A stretch of 64,000 bases of DNA. Source: Dromiciops gliroides (lineage: Eukaryota; Chordata; Mammalia; Microbiotheria; Microbiotheriidae). The DNA is taken from positions 476,488,617 to 476,552,616 of the forward strand of contig NC_057864.1 of assembly GCF_019393635.1 (NCBI RefSeq), written 5' to 3'. Below are positions 20,350-32,091 of the stretch, piece by piece. The translations under genes and the position numbers were made by a program. The notes beneath the pieces are model-generated. The model worked only from the letters and a program-made list of their open reading frames with translations. It was not told the origin of the DNA and did no database searches. Within the stretch, counting starts at the first letter, position 1; each line of letters begins with the position of its first letter.

Positions 20350-20523
20350 GGGGGCAGCTAGGTGACACAGTGGATAGAGCACCAGCCCTGGATTCAGGAG
20401 GACCTGAGTTCAAATCTTTCTTCAGACACGTAACACTTACTAGCTGTGTGACCCTAGGCAAGTCACTTAACCCCAATTGCCTCACCAAAAAAAAAAAAAA
20501 AGAAGAAGAAGAAGAAGAAGAAG
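20350..20523 (+). mobile_element. young marsupial SINE with (AAG)n tail
   Basis: Full-length copy of the CCAATTGCCTCA-ending subtype. Its A tail runs into about eight AAG units. Confidence 0.93.
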
Positions 20524-20764
20524 GGGTTAGCCTCGATGACCTCTGAGGATCCTCCCAACTTTAGAGTCAGGGCAGGAGTCTGTGGAGTGTGGTGTCGTTT
20601 GTTCTACCCAGACTTCCCTGTGTGAAATTCATTATGAATAATTATTTTCTCACACCTGGAACCTAGTGGAACTGAAGGTTTAGTCTCTGACCAAGCCGGG
20701 TGACCCATGAGTTATTCTCCTATTCAAATTAACTGAAGTTTCATTATGATTTATGCTTCAAAGG

Positions 20765-20950
20765 CAGCTTGGTACAGTGGAAAGAACATTGGCTGGGTTC
20801 AGATTTCACCTCCTATAATTACTGCCTATGTGACCTTAGGTAAAAAATCACTTGACCACTCTAGGTTTCATTTTCCTCATCGATAAAATGAGGGGGTTGG
20901 ACTAGATAGCCTCTAAGGTCTCTTTCAGCTCTGAAGCTGTGATCCTTTCA
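20765..20950 (+). mobile_element. old SINE
   Basis: 'ggcagcttggtacagtggaaagaacattggctgggttcag' head and 'gagggggttggactagatagcctctaaggtc' tail. Confidence 0.8.
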
Positions 20951-21059
20951 CCCTTTGACCACAAGGGTCCTACGACCCCTGGCTGCCAGGGTCCCATGAC
21001 CTCTGACTGCCAAGGTCCATGACCTCAGACAGAAGCATACCCAACAGAATAGAGGACTC

Positions 21060-21560
21060 AAAAAGGGTTGTATCAAGGATGAAATTACAGCTCATCTTAT
21101 GACACAGATTTGTCACAGACAAATCTTTCAGGGGTCTTTGTGCTCAAACTTTGGGCAGCTAGCTCCTAGCATGATCTGGCATATAGGACTTCTCCAGGGA
21201 CATGCACAAGACAATAGAACCCAGAGACATGCAAGAAAAACCACCCAGGAACAGCAAACCCTGATTCACCTGGATCGTTCTCTCACCTCTCTCCTAACTT
21301 GGCTCTGTCCTGAGCCAGCCTATAAACATCAGCCAAGAGACTTTCTTCTCCCATCTTCTGTGTACTGCCTGAAGCCAGAACGAAAAAGAGGTTGGTGCCC
21401 TACTCAGGGATACTGACCACAGCTGCTGCCTTGCAGACCTCCCCAAGGTGACAATGGGAATAAAAGGAAGGACCAGAAACTGTGTCTAGCTCAAGAAATC
21501 TGTAGGTGACCCACACTTCAGGACAGTAGGAAGTAGGGGAATATTGAGGGTCATAAATTG
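21060..21560 (+). mobile_element. possible LTR fossil
   Basis: A TATAAA box (21321) about 130 bases ahead of AATAAA (21458), in a non-coding context, is the spacing of an LTR promoter and poly(A) signal. I could not find convincing ends, so this is tentative. Confidence 0.25.
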
Positions 21561-21789
21561 ACCTGTATCCAGTTCTATAAGCTATGGTTTCTCATTCCTG
21601 CATCTTCAACCCAGAGGCATACACAGCTTACCCATGATTCAAGGTTAATCATTATCGTCGTTAACCCACCTGAATAGCATTTTATATTTTTCCAAATCAC
21701 CTTCCCCTCCATTTTTACCTGTGATTTCCATAGCATCCCTGAGCTGGAGGCATGTCAGGGAGGGATTACTGCTTGTGACTCATTGGAAA

Positions 21790-21965
21790 TAGCGCCAAAT
21801 TTGTAGTCACTCGATATGAGGTCAAACCCTAACTCTCCCATTTACTTCCTTGACCTTGGGTAAATTATTTAACTTCTCTGGGCCTCCAGGTACTCATCTC
21901 TAAAATGAAGGGATGGGACAAGATGGCCTCTGATGTCCTTTCCTGCCTCTGGATCTATAACCCCA
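21790..21965 (+). mobile_element. old SINE
   Basis: 'gaccttgggtaaattatttaacttctctgggcctccagg' and 'atgaagggatgggacaagatggcctctgatgtcc'. Confidence 0.7.
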
Positions 21966-22624
21966 TGAAGGTGTTATCTACCCTCTCAATATCAAGGAAG
22001 GAGGAACCTGTCACACAGGGAGTAAATGACAGGGACATCATGAGATGCTGACAGCCACAAGTCCAACAACTGTCATTAGTCAGTCTCAGACAGTTACAGG
22101 GAATGCTGAGGTCAGTGACTTGCCCAGGGTCATACAGTCAGTGGGTCTGAGAGCTAAAACTTAATCCCAGTTTTAGATTATTTCTCCTTTCTTTTTTTAA
22201 CCAGGGATCCCCACTTGACCTTAGAGCAGGGGCCCTGGCACCAGAAGATAACATTTCCTGAATAGGTAACATTGATAAGGACAGAGTAAGTAGGTGACAC
22301 ATTTCCCTGAACTGGCCTCAAAGATAAGTGAGCTGAAGAGAAAGTACATACCATACCCAGATGAAGAATCTGCCCGCCTCCCCACCAAAGAGCCGTCAGC
22401 TCGACACACCCAGCTACCCACAATCATGACCCTGAACATCTGTGTGCCAAGAGTTCCCAAGTCTTGTTAGCATTTCAACACATCCCCTTTTAGAACAGCA
22501 GGTCAGGCAGTGGTCTTCATTTGACATTTGGGGAAACTGAGACCCAAAAACATTAAATCATTTGCCTTAAGTCACTCAGCAATTTAGTAGTGACCGAACC
22601 TAGACAAGAACAAAGATCCTCTAA

Positions 22625-22767
22625 GGGGCAGCTAGGTGGCACAGTGGATAAAGTACCAGCCTTGGCTTCAGGAGGACCTGCATTCAAATCAGGCCTCAGA
22701 GACTCGATACTTACTAGCTGTGTGACCCTGGGCAAGTCACTTAACCCTCATTGCCCCGCAAAAAAAT
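22625..22767 (+). mobile_element. young marsupial SINE with target-site duplication
   Basis: Full-length. AAGAACAAAGATCCTCTA before and AAGAACAAAGGTCCTCTA after (one mismatch). Confidence 0.95.
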
Positions 22768-22869
22768 ACAATTAAAGAACAAAGGTCCTCTAGCCCAGGG
22801 CTCTTTCCATTGTTCAGGGCCCTCTCTGGGGACAGTCTGGAGGTAAGATAGTGTGGGACAGACAAGACT

Positions 22870-23222
22870 ACAGAATTGGGATTGTTTCAGTCATGCCCAA
22901 CTCTCTGTGACCCCATCGGGGTTTTTTGTTTTGCTTTATTTTGTTTTTGCAGGGCAGTGGGGGTTAAGTGACTTACTCAGGGTCACACAGCTAGTAAGTG
23001 TCAAATGTTTGAGACTGAATTTGAACTCAGGTCCTTCTGAATCCAGATCCACTGCACCACCTAGCTGCCCCATCTGGGTTTTTTGGCAGAGATACAGAGC
23101 GGTTTGCCATTTCCTTCTCCAGCTCGTTTTACAGATGAGGAAAATGAGGCAAACAGGATTAAGACAAATCTTCCTGACTCCAGGTCAGGTATTCTATGCA
23201 CAATGGTGCCACCTAGCTGCCC
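22870..23222 (-). mobile_element. older long-form SINE, host of a nested SINE
   Basis: Reversed long-form SINE: 'cagtcatgcccaactctctgtgacccc' at one end, 'ttgccatttccttctccagctcgttttacagatgagg' and 'gtgccacctagctgccc' at the other. A younger SINE splits it at 22930. Confidence 0.85.
22930..23071 (-). mobile_element. young marsupial SINE nested in an older SINE
   Basis: Full-length reversed copy. CATCGGGGTTTTTT at its left border and CATCTGGGTTTTTT at its right border are the likely target-site duplication inside the older SINE. Confidence 0.88.
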
Positions 23223-23249
23223 TCAACAATAACAAAAATGTGGTACAGA

Positions 23250-23440
23250 CAAAAAGACCATAGGATTTGGAATTCAAGTACCTAAGTTCAAATCCCAAGT
23301 CTACCATTTACTGTCAGCGTGACCTTGGGGAAAATCGCTTCCCTGTTCTGGGCTTCAGTTTCCTCCTCCCAAAATGAAGGGTTTGATCGAGATCGATGGC
23401 TTCTGAGGACCCTTCCAGCTGCCAGAAGGCTTTAGATTCC
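23250..23440 (+). mobile_element. old SINE
   Basis: 'agttcaaatcccaagtctaccatttactg' and 'cttcagtttcctcctcccaaaatgaagggtttg'. Confidence 0.7.
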
Positions 23441-23568
23441 AGAAGGGTTTTATCTACTTTGTCCATGATGAGAAAATAGAAATGATCCACTGCTGACTCA
23501 CTCAGTTCCTGGGGACCGAGGCAAGGGCTGAACCCAGGGGCTGCTCCTTGGTCTTTGGCTTCTTCTCT

Positions 23569-23724
23569 AATTTTTTTTTTTTTTTTTGGTGAGGCAATTG
23601 GGGTTAAGTGACTTGCCCAGGGTCACACAGCTAGTAAGTGTTAAGTGTCTGAGGCCAGATTTCAACTCAGGTCCTCCAGAATCCAGGGCCGGTGCTCTAT
23701 CCACTGCGCCACCTAGCTGCCCCC
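23569..23724 (-). mobile_element. young marsupial SINE (minus)
   Basis: Full-length reversed copy from the T tail to CTAGCTGCCCC. It joins an L1 fragment on its right. Confidence 0.92.
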
Positions 23725-24310
23725 TAGACCTTTTTTTAATAATAAAGTTTTGAGTTCCAAATTCTATCCTCCCCCTTCCCTGAGGCAGTAAGCAGATATA
23801 GGTCATACGTGTGCAACTATGTAAAACATTACCATATTAGTCATTTTGTATCCGAAAACTCTAATAAAAGGAATAAATGAAAGAAATAAAGTGAAAAAAT
23901 AGCATGTTTCAGTCTGTGTTCAATCAATAGCAGTTCTTTCCTTGGTGGTGGATAGTATGTTTCATCACTAATGCTTCGAGATTGTCTTGGGTCATTGTAT
24001 TGCTGAGAATAGTTGTCATTCACAATTCTTCATCAAACAATATTGCATCTCTGCACAATGTTCTCTCAGTTCTGCTCGCTTCACTATATATCAGTTCATA
24101 CATGTCTTTTCAGGCCTTTCTGAAATCATCCTGCTTGTCATTTCTTATAACACAATAATATTCCATCACTATCGTATGCCACACCTTGTTAAGCCTTTCC
24201 TCAATTGATGGGCATCCCTTTGATTTCCAATTTTTAGCCACCACAAAAAGAGCTGCTATAAATATTTTTGTACAAATAGGTCTTTTCCTCTTTGGGGGGA
24301 TGTTCTAGGC
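23725..24310 (-). mobile_element. L1 ORF2 C-terminus and 3' UTR fragment
   Basis: The minus strand reads approximately KIFIAALFVVAKNWKSKGC, PSIEEWLNKVWHT and MEYYCVIRN-like phrases, the ORF2 C-terminal region of mammalian L1, then a diverged 3' UTR. Decayed and 5'-truncated. Confidence 0.85.
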
Positions 24311-24519
24311 CTTTCTGTAGCTGCGAAGAATTATCATTACAGTTAAAGCACAATATGGTGCTCCTGGAAGTTGGGAATGAACCATTAAGGTTCCTTCCAG
24401 GCTTAAACTGATGGTAAGATGATCCCATCCACTCCCCTGAAAGCTCAGTGTAAAGACAGCTTTGTCCCAGGTCCTCTAGCCATTTCTGTGTTTCAGGGGC
24501 TGCCACTGTCAGGCTCTGT

Positions 24520-24725
24520 GCTAAAGACTATTCTCATTTGATCCTCATAAACCCATGAAATAGGCACTGTTATTCTCTCCACTTTACAGGGAAAGAAACT
24601 GAGGCACAGAGAGGTCAAATTGACTCGCCCAGAGCCACACAACTAGGAAGGGTCTGAGGCTGGATTTGAACTCACATCTTCTTGACTGCAGGGCTGGTGC
24701 TTTATCTACTGGGCCACCTCGATGC
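24520..24725 (-). mobile_element. old SINE
   Basis: Reversed core: 'ttgactcgcccagagccacacaactaggaag' and 'gatttgaactcacatcttcttgactgcaggg'. Confidence 0.75.
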
Positions 24726-24879
24726 CTAAGAAAACAGGAAAAGGGAAAGGGTGAGCCCCCACCCCCACCCCCCCCACCCCTGTGGTTTTCTAAATGTGGA
24801 GAACGTTTACATCCAAGGTGCCAGCGAAGGCATTTTGCATCACGTGGGTCAAAAACTGAGGCACAGAAGAACCCTCAGG

Positions 24880-25050
24880 AAGTCTTAGATTCAAATCCCA
24901 GGTCAGCTGTTTACTACGTGACCATGGGCAGGTCACTTTGACCCCTATGTGCCTCAGTTTCTTCTTCTGTAAAAGGAGTGGGTTGGACCTAATGGTTTCT
25001 AGGGCCTCTTCCAGGTCTAATTCTATGATCTTACAATCCCATTTTCACTC
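24880..25050 (+). mobile_element. old SINE
   Basis: 'ttagattcaaatcccaggtcag' and 'ggagtgggttggacctaatggtttctagggcc'. Confidence 0.7.
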
Positions 25051-25385
25051 TCAGAGCATGCTAACATCGATCCCACACTCAACACATCACCATGAAACAG
25101 ACACTTTTCTCCCCACCTGAAAGGTAGGAAAACTGAGGCCTTGCAGTAGAAATAACCCAAACAAGATGATGCCTAAAGCATGTCAATGAAGGAACTAGGA
25201 TGGAGAGACAGGATTCCCATGGAATAGAATAGAAACCCCTTAAAGGTATCTGTCTTGTGTCCCCAGCATGATCCCTGATACATAGGTAAATGAATGAATC
25301 GATGAATAAATGAAAGAAAAAGCATGAATCATTCATTATATGCTAAAAGCTAGAGATGAACATAGGAAACAAAAGCTACTGTCTA

Positions 25386-25522
25386 GGGGCAGCTAGGTGG
25401 TGCAGTACATAAAGCACCAGCCCTGAATTCAAATCTGAACTCAGACACTTGACACTTACTATCTGTGTGACCTTGGGCAAATCACTTAACACTCATTGCC
25501 CTGTGCAAAAAAAAAAAAAAAA
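25386..25522 (+). mobile_element. young marsupial SINE, slightly shortened
   Basis: Head GGGGCAGCTAGGTGGTGCAG, A tail at 25507-25522. AAAGCTACTGTC before and AAAGCTACCGTC after. Confidence 0.9.
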
Positions 25523-26112
25523 GCTACCGTCCTTCAAGAACTCAGTCAATGGAGGAGGCAACAACAGATCAGAGAGGAGAAGGGGGCGGTCAGGGAAGGG
25601 TACTTTGTTCTGGAAAGTTCTAGAGATCGAGGGGCGCCTTCGAGGGGTGGAATGCAAGAGGCCATGTCCTCCAATGGTCCAGTTTGTAGGACAGAGCAAT
25701 AGCAACTGGACAGAAAATAGTCAGGAGCTGGAGTGAAGATGAAGGGAGGTACTTCCCAAACACTGATGGATTGATCGATCGACTCCCAGGCCAGGGTGTT
25801 GGCCACCTGAGCAGCAGTCATTCTCATTGGAGAGAATTCTCATCTGGGAGCCTTGGGTAGAATCAGCATGTTTATAACATGACGATATTCTGAATTTAAT
25901 TTAAATGTTGATAGTAGATGATTGTTCAGGTCCTTTCTAGCTGTGAATGCTGATTCTATATTGGAGAACCACAGCCTTCCCAGGTCATCTTCTGCTATCT
26001 GGCAAAACCTCACTTTATTTTGTATTATACTGATTTATATTTTATAAGCATAATCACATGATTATTGTTATAAAATAATAATTATATTATATAATACATT
26101 GTATTATATGCA
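25523..26112. other. intergenic sequence, AT-rich at right
   Basis: No gene recognised. 26030-26110 is a TA-rich low-complexity stretch. Confidence 0.4.
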
Positions 26113-26365
26113 GACAGCTAGGTGGCTCAGTGAATAGAATGCTGGGCCTGGAGTCAGGAAGACCCAAGTTCAAATCTAGCCTCAGACTCTTACTAAATGT
26201 GTGACCCTGGGTAAGTCACTTGACCTCTGTTTGCCTTAATCCACAAGAAAAGGAAATAGAGACTCCAGGATCTTTGCCCCCCCAAAATGCCACAGTTACC
26301 ATTGGCATGCTATGGTACAGAGGGTCACGAAGAGTCAGACATGACTGAACAACAATCATACACAC
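26113..26365 (+). mobile_element. older long-form SINE
   Basis: 'gacagctaggtggctcagtgaatagaatgctggg' head with the long-form tail 'gagggtcacgaagagtcagacatgactgaac'. Confidence 0.85.
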
Positions 26366-26749
26366 ACATACACATATGTATGTTTTATAATAAGTATTAT
26401 CACATACCATATAATATATGTCTATATGTCTACATATATTCTCACACATGTTTATGTGTATGCATATATTATATGATATGTGATAATAACTATAAAATCA
26501 TAATTTGTTGGACTTTCCCCCCTCTTTCACCTTGGCTGCATTGCTTTATTGTGCTCTCATCCACTCTTCTATCTCCTCAGTCCCTTGCTCATGGTAGTTG
26601 ACTCTTCCCTCCTCCCACCTATGAAAATTCTGCCTTTTCTTGAGGGCCTGTGTCTGGATGAGAAACCTTCCTTCTGTTTTGGATCTTGCTGGGCTATATG
26701 CCCAGCTCTGGGGTCTCTCAAAGGACATGAGTAGCTTAGTAACCTTTCT

Positions 26750-27010
26750 CCCAGAATTCCAAACTGTTTTCCAGAACAGTTGGGCCAATTCCTATCTGTA
26801 CCAAGAGCATCTAGCTCTCTTCCTAGCACTGCTCTGGCTCCGATTGCCTTTACTACTTATCACTCTTGCCAATCTGACTCCACCTCTCACTTTAGAGAGA
26901 AGGAGATCGGGCCCCAGAGAAAAGGAACTTGCTCAGGGTAACTTGCCTGGTTAGTGGCTGAACTAGTTTCAGAACCCAGGTCACCTGGCTCCCAGTCCAG
27001 GGCCCCCTGG
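26750..27010 (-). mobile_element. L1 ORF2 fragment followed by old SINE
   Basis: 26750-26880 matches on the minus strand the ORF2 stretch also seen at 44400-44530 (rough sense '...LVQPFWKTVW...'). 26890-27005 is a reversed old SINE ('cagaacccaggtcacctggctcccagtccaggg'). Confidence 0.6.
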
Positions 27011-27363
27011 GCCATGAAAAACTGTTGCTTCTCTTGTTTGAAGTGTATGTCTGGTTCCCAAGCACAAGACTGGGAGATGGTCTTCTCCTTCTCTCATATC
27101 TTCAAAGAGCTGGGCACACACAGAAACTCTCGGGAAATACCCTTTATTTGATTGATTGACCCACATAGCTGGGAGTTGGAAAAGAGCAAAGGGGCAGGAC
27201 CTAAGGACTGGCTGCCAAAATATCTGATAAGCTCAGGGGGCCATGTAGTGGACAGTGTAGGTACTGCAGAGAAGAGAGAGCACCAGGAAAAGGGGGCGAC
27301 TGACAAAGGCTACAGAAACATCCAGACAAGGCCATGCGACTTGGCGATTAAGAAGTCACTAGT

Positions 27364-27529
27364 GGGGCAGCTAGATGGCGCAGTGGATAGAACGCTGGCC
27401 CTGGAGTCAGGAGTACCTGAGTTCAAATCTGGCCTCAGACACTTAACACTTACTAGCTGTGTGACCCTGGGCAAGTCACTTAACCCCAATTGCCTCACTA
27501 AAACAAAAACAAAACAAAAAAACAAAAAA
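27364..27529 (+). mobile_element. young marsupial SINE, first of a same-site pair
   Basis: Subtype ending CCCCAATTGCCTCAC. Flanked by AAGAAGTCACTAGT at 27350-27363 and 27530-27543. Confidence 0.96.
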
Positions 27530-27543
27530 AAGAAGTCACTAGT

Positions 27544-27721
27544 GGGGCAGCTAGATGGCGCAGTGGTTAAAGCACCGGCCCTGAATTCAGGAGTACCTGA
27601 GTTCAAATCCGGCCTCAGACACTTGACACTTACTAGCTGTGCGACCCTGGGCAAGTCACTTAATCCCCATTGCCTGCAAAAAACCAAAAACAAAAAACCA
27701 AAAAAAAAAAAAAAAAAGAAG
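27544..27721 (+). mobile_element. young marsupial SINE, second of a same-site pair
   Basis: Subtype ending CCCCATTGCCTGCAAA. Flanked by AAGAAGTCACTAGT at 27530-27543 and 27722-27735, so it shares one duplication copy with its neighbour. Confidence 0.96.
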
Positions 27722-27739
27722 AAGAAGTCACTAGTAACC

Positions 27740-27900
27740 TTTTTTTTGGGGGGGGGGGAGGGCAGGGCGGGACAATGAGGGTTAAGTGACTTGCCCAGGG
27801 TCACACAACTAGTAAGTGTCAAGTGTCTGAGGTCGGATTTGAACTCAGGTCCTCCTGAATCCAGGGTTGGTCTTTATCCACTGTGCCACCTAGCTGCCCT
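27740..27900 (-). mobile_element. young marsupial SINE (minus)
   Basis: Full-length reversed copy with a T tail followed by a run of G, ending CTAGCTGCCC. Confidence 0.92.
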
Positions 27901-28362
27901 CAAGTCTCTATTACTTTCAACTTGGGTTTTTCAGAATGTACCTGTTAAATTTAACATCATAGTACCTACACTGTCCTACTTGCCCATCTGATTCCCCTTT
28001 TACCCTCTTCTGCATTTTTTTCCTCATCAATGTTCTTTTTTTGAGGCGGGGGCATCTCTATTAAGGTCCCTCCTGTTAACCTGAAAATTAATGAAACAAT
28101 CAATATAGGAGAAATTAAGTTTTTTAATCGGGGCAGAAGAGTTATACTTCCAAGTATGGCAAATCAAGAATGCTAGGAATAATCAAAGATGGGAACCTAG
28201 GACAAGGTTTATATGGGGTAACAGAACAAAAGAAACTATAGGATGTTCTAGAGTCAAGTATAGAAACTACTTAACTACTTAATGTAAGTGAACCTTTAAC
28301 AAAGGGAACTATAAGACTGCCCTAGAGTTAAGTATAGAAGCTAAATAGAAACTACTTAATGC

Positions 28363-28462
28363 AAAAAACCCAAAACAAAACAAAACAAAACAAAAACCTA
28401 GCTTTGTGACCCTGAGCAAGTCACTTAACCCTCATTGCCCCACACAAAAAACAAAGGAAAAA
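28363..28462 (+). mobile_element. 5'-truncated marsupial SINE with target-site duplication
   Basis: Only the 3' end remains (TGTGACCCTGAGCAAGTCAC onward). An A-rich stretch precedes it. GAAACTACTTAATGC occurs at 28348-28362 and 28463-28477. Confidence 0.92.
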
Positions 28463-28589
28463 GAAACTACTTAATGCAAGTGGACCCTTTTACATAATAG
28501 CCTAAAGTCTAGGGAGTAAAATGGGGAATCTTTGGGAAGGGATAGTTTGTTTGGGAGAGATCCATAAGACAATCAAAAGAGTGGAATTG

Positions 28590-28739
28590 GGGGCAGCTAG
28601 GTGGTGCAGTGGATAAAGCACTGGCCCTGGATTCAGGAATACCTGAGTTCAAATCTGACCTCAGACACTTACTAGCTGTGTGACCCTGGGCAAGTCACTT
28701 AATCCCCATGGCCAGTAAAAAAAAAAAGAAAAAGAAAAA
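28590..28739 (+). mobile_element. young marsupial SINE with target-site duplication
   Basis: Full-length. AAAAGAGTGGAATTG lies immediately before and again just after the A-rich tail (to 28754). Confidence 0.95.
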
Positions 28740-28882
28740 AAAAGAGTGGAATTGACAAAGATTGGTTAGCTCCAGGCAATTCATTGATCTGAGAATGGGG
28801 AGTGGGTGGGGACCAGTCAGTTCTCAGTAAATTTGTGGTTATCACTCCCTTAACTCCCCCAATAAAAATTTTAAAGTAAAAC

Positions 28883-29640
28883 AATAATAATAAAGCCCCA
28901 TCCTTATAACCAAAAATAAGTGTAGTTCAGCAAAACAAACCTACACATTGCTCTTATGTGGAAATGTCTCAGTCTACAAGTCCATCGCCTCTCAGTCAAG
29001 ATGCAGGAGGCATCTTCAACCTTCTCTGAATTCCTGCCCCTCACTCTGTCTCCCACTGTGTCTTCCAATCCCTTCCAACCACTGGCTCCCATTCTGAACT
29101 CCGTCTTCCTGCTCACATACTTCTACACTCTCTTACCTCTTTGCCCACTATTTCTCTACTTCTCCTATCCTTCTCTTTCCATATCTCTTCTTTGTTTCTG
29201 TTCCTTTTCCACTCTTCCTCTCTTCATCCTGCCTTCTATTTTTACAATTTAATTTTATTCCTTCAAATTGGCAAAATTTTATTTTATCTCGCATCTCTTC
29301 CCTTACTGGAAAAAAAAAAAAGAAAGAAAAAAAGCAAAACCTTTGCAATACATATGCATAGTCTAACAACACATATTACTGCACTGGCCCAGTGCAAAAA
29401 GTATACCTCATCCTGTGCCTATGGACTAGCCCTTCTGTCTCAGGAAGTCCCACCTCCTGTGTTGTCAAATTTGCACTGACACAAAACTTGGAGAGATAGC
29501 TACTATGCCGATGGGTCAGGTCCGGGTCCAAAGAGATCTCCACAAGTTAAAATGATGAAATATATCTAATCAGATGGTACTGAATAAGGACAGGTTCGAA
29601 AGACTTGAAAATCCTTGAAAATCCAACAAGATTTCAAAGG
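28883..29640. other. intergenic sequence without recognised features
   Basis: Pyrimidine-rich at 28990-29260. No conserved coding sequence or confident transposon was seen. Confidence 0.35.
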
Positions 29641-29689
29641 ACTAACCATGAAGCATGCTATCCACTTCCTGACAGAGGAGTGATGACAC

Positions 29690-29870
29690 AGAATGAGATG
29701 TGTATTTTGAAGACGTGCCATTTTTTTGTTTGTTTGTTTGACTTTACATATTTATTGTAAGGGTGTTTTGTTTTTTTCATTGGGGGTAGGAGGTAGAAGG
29801 AAGAGAAAATAACAGTTCTCAAAGTTGAAAAAAAAATTAACTTCATCTTTTAAAAAAAGATGATACTGGA
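29690..29870 (+). mobile_element. probable L1 3' tail fragment
   Basis: 'gactttacatatttattgtaagggtgttttg' and '...aagaaaaaattaacttc...' resemble the tail at 18020-18100. Confidence 0.4.
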
Positions 29871-30099
29871 TAAGGACAAATGTAAAAGTCTACCTTTGTG
29901 CTCAAAAAATCAATTTCACAGATTCAAAATAGGAGAAACATGGTTTGTTCATGTTAACAAGATTGGAGGGTTTTATTGGATTACAAATTCAAAATTAGTC
30001 AATTGTATTGGAGACAGGATAGAATCATTGAATGCTATAAATGGACAGAGCCTTAGAGATCATTTTATCTAACCAGTGTCATGGGGAAATTGGGCGGGG

Positions 30100-30788
30100 G
30101 GGGGGGCGGTTAGGATAGGGGTAAGGGTTTGGGGTCCTTGGGAATTCCTCTTTAAAGAATTACACCAGCACTGGCCCTGGATTCAGGAGTACCTGATTTC
30201 AAATCTGGCCTCAGACACTTGACACTTACTAGCTGTGTGACCCTAGGCAAGTCACTTAACCCCCACTGCCCCACAAAAAAAAAAAAAAGAATTACACCCT
30301 CTTGCACACAAATCCAATAGAATAAGATAATAGTTTATTTAGGGGCTGGGAAGGGAAACCAAGAAAGAAATCCTTGGACTTCTTCTCATGGGGAGAAGGC
30401 ATGGCACAGAGAGTGGCTTTGAGATACCTATTTCCTCGAGCAGGAGACAGGCAGATACTTTTATAGAGGATTGATGGGGGTGATCATTTAACTATGGAAA
30501 GTTCCCTTATTGGGGGAGGATCATCCCCCACTGGTGGTGGGTGGGGGAATTAGGTGAGGGGTGGCTATGGATCTCTCTCCTCTTGCCACAAAGGCAGCAG
30601 CCACACCTAATCTTATCTCCCCAGGGGAGGGGGAGACTGGAATGAAGGGTGGTGGTCTTGGAGTGAGCTCAGTCCCTATCTGGTTCCACTTATCTCTTTA
30701 GGTATGCCTGTCCTTTGGTTTAGTTTCTCAAGGAGAAGGTTCTTTGATATACCCCAGAAAATTTCTGGGGTGGCCTGGACCCATAACA
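30100..30788 (-). repeat. 3' LTR of ERV copy A
   Basis: Minus-strand start TGTTATGGG at 30788-30780 directly follows the purine tract. An AATAAACT signal lies at about 30331-30338. A truncated SINE is inserted at 30167-30287. The left boundary is approximate. Confidence 0.85.
30167..30287 (+). mobile_element. 5'-truncated young SINE inside the ERV 3' LTR
   Basis: Begins mid-head at AGCACTGGCCCTGG. AGAATTACACC occurs at 30156-30166 and 30288-30298. Confidence 0.95.
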
Positions 30789-31173
30789 TTTCCCCACTTC
30801 TCTATATCTAAGGAAAAGGGACAAAGATTCTTCTTCTGTAACTGCTTCATGCTGAGCAGGGTCAAAGAAATCATGGTGGGGGAGCAGGAGAAGTCGGGTA
30901 GGCCTGGTCCAGAGTGCAAGGAGATATGATGTCCAGAGGGTGGGAGGAGACACACAGGCACAGTGGGATAGTTGCCATGAGGTTGAATCCTTGAGCCTAG
31001 ACGGAACAGACTTAAACAAAAATTTAAAAGAGTCCCGGGCAAAAAAAAATCAAAAAGGACTTAAGGTGACATGAGTGCATGTCAAATAAGGTGTTCTTAA
31101 GGTATTTCTTATTCCATTTTAAAATGTAATACCTTAAAACAATATTAGGATTTTTTTTTAAACTTGAAACAAA

Positions 31174-31328
31174 GGGGGGCAGCTAGGTGGCGCAGTAGAT
31201 AAAGCACTGGCCCTGGATTCAGGAATACCTGAGTTCAAATCTGGCCTCAGACACTTGACACTTATTAGCTGTGTGACCCTGGGCAAGTCACTTAACCCCC
31301 ATTGCCCCACAAAACAAAAAAACCAAAA
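31174..31328 (+). mobile_element. young marsupial SINE inside ERV copy A
   Basis: Full-length. AAACTTGAAACAAA lies at 31160-31173 and 31329-31342. Confidence 0.95.
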
Positions 31329-31359
31329 AAACTTGAAACAAAAATGATATGGGGAGAAA

Positions 31360-31930
31360 GCACATGGGTCCTTAGGATTCCTCTGTAAAGAATTACACTC
31401 TCGCACAAGTTCTATTTAGGAATAAAAGAACAGGTTTATTGGGGTACAAGAGAAACTGGCAATAAGGAACATAACATTACCAATCAATTATCAATGAGGT
31501 GTTCCCTCCATACACAAAACTCTCCACCCATACCTCAGAAACTTATCAGATAAGGAGTAAAGTGTAGCTGCTTTTTTTCCAGTGGAAGCTGGCAAGGCTG
31601 AGTGCAAGACAGGGCGTGGCCCACCTTACAAGAGTTAAGTAATCAGATCAAAGCTTAATTCTGTGCAGTTCAATTGTTAGACTAAAAAAAAATTTTTTTT
31701 TGCCACTTTTACACATTACAAATAATTCCCAATTTTAACTATTCTGCCACAAAAGATTTTAAGACTAGCAGTAAACAGATCAACAACTATGAGATAGCTC
31801 CAGGTTATTTCTTCTGGTCTATGCAGTGAACTAATCACCCATAAGCTAGGAACTTCTCACTGAACTCACTTTTTCTTGACATCACGCCCTAATAAGGGCC
31901 AAGGTGAAGAGGGTAAAACCAGGAAGGGAT
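31360..31930 (-). mobile_element. LTR fragment of a related ERV, nested in copy A
   Basis: Opens with 'ccttaggattcctctgtaaagaattacactctcgcac', similar to the matching stretch of the copy A LTRs, then has AATAAACC on the minus strand (about 31435). The rest differs from the copy A LTRs. Read as a related LTR inserted into the element; boundaries are approximate. Confidence 0.55.
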
Positions 31931-31941
31931 GAAGCAATTTC

Positions 31942-32091
31942 TTTTTTTTTTTTTTAGTGAGGCAATTGGGGTTAAGTGACTTGCCCAGGGTCACACAGCT
32001 AGTAAGTGTTAAGTGTCTGAGGCCAAATTTGAACTCAGGTCCTCCTAAATCCAGGGCCAATGTTCTATCCACTGCGCCACCTAGCTGCCCC
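31942..32091 (-). mobile_element. young marsupial SINE inside ERV copy A
   Basis: Full-length reversed copy. GAAGCAATTTC lies at 31931-31941 and 32094-32104. Confidence 0.95.

Larger units (their letters stand above)
28073..28882 (-). mobile_element. probable solo LTR fossil carrying two SINEs
   Basis: Read on the minus strand it starts TGTTTTACTTT and ends AGGTTAACA, giving TG...CA ends. AATAAAAA-type signals are present. The family is not assigned. Two SINEs inserted into it later (28363-28462 and 28590-28739). It is broken and I see no internal viral sequence attached. Confidence 0.4.

Noticed and set aside
27152-27778. 208-residue open frame and many frames reading LTSCVTLGKSLNPHC or QLVSVKCLRPDLNSG
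   Set aside because: These peptides are translations of the SINE and appear wherever it does.
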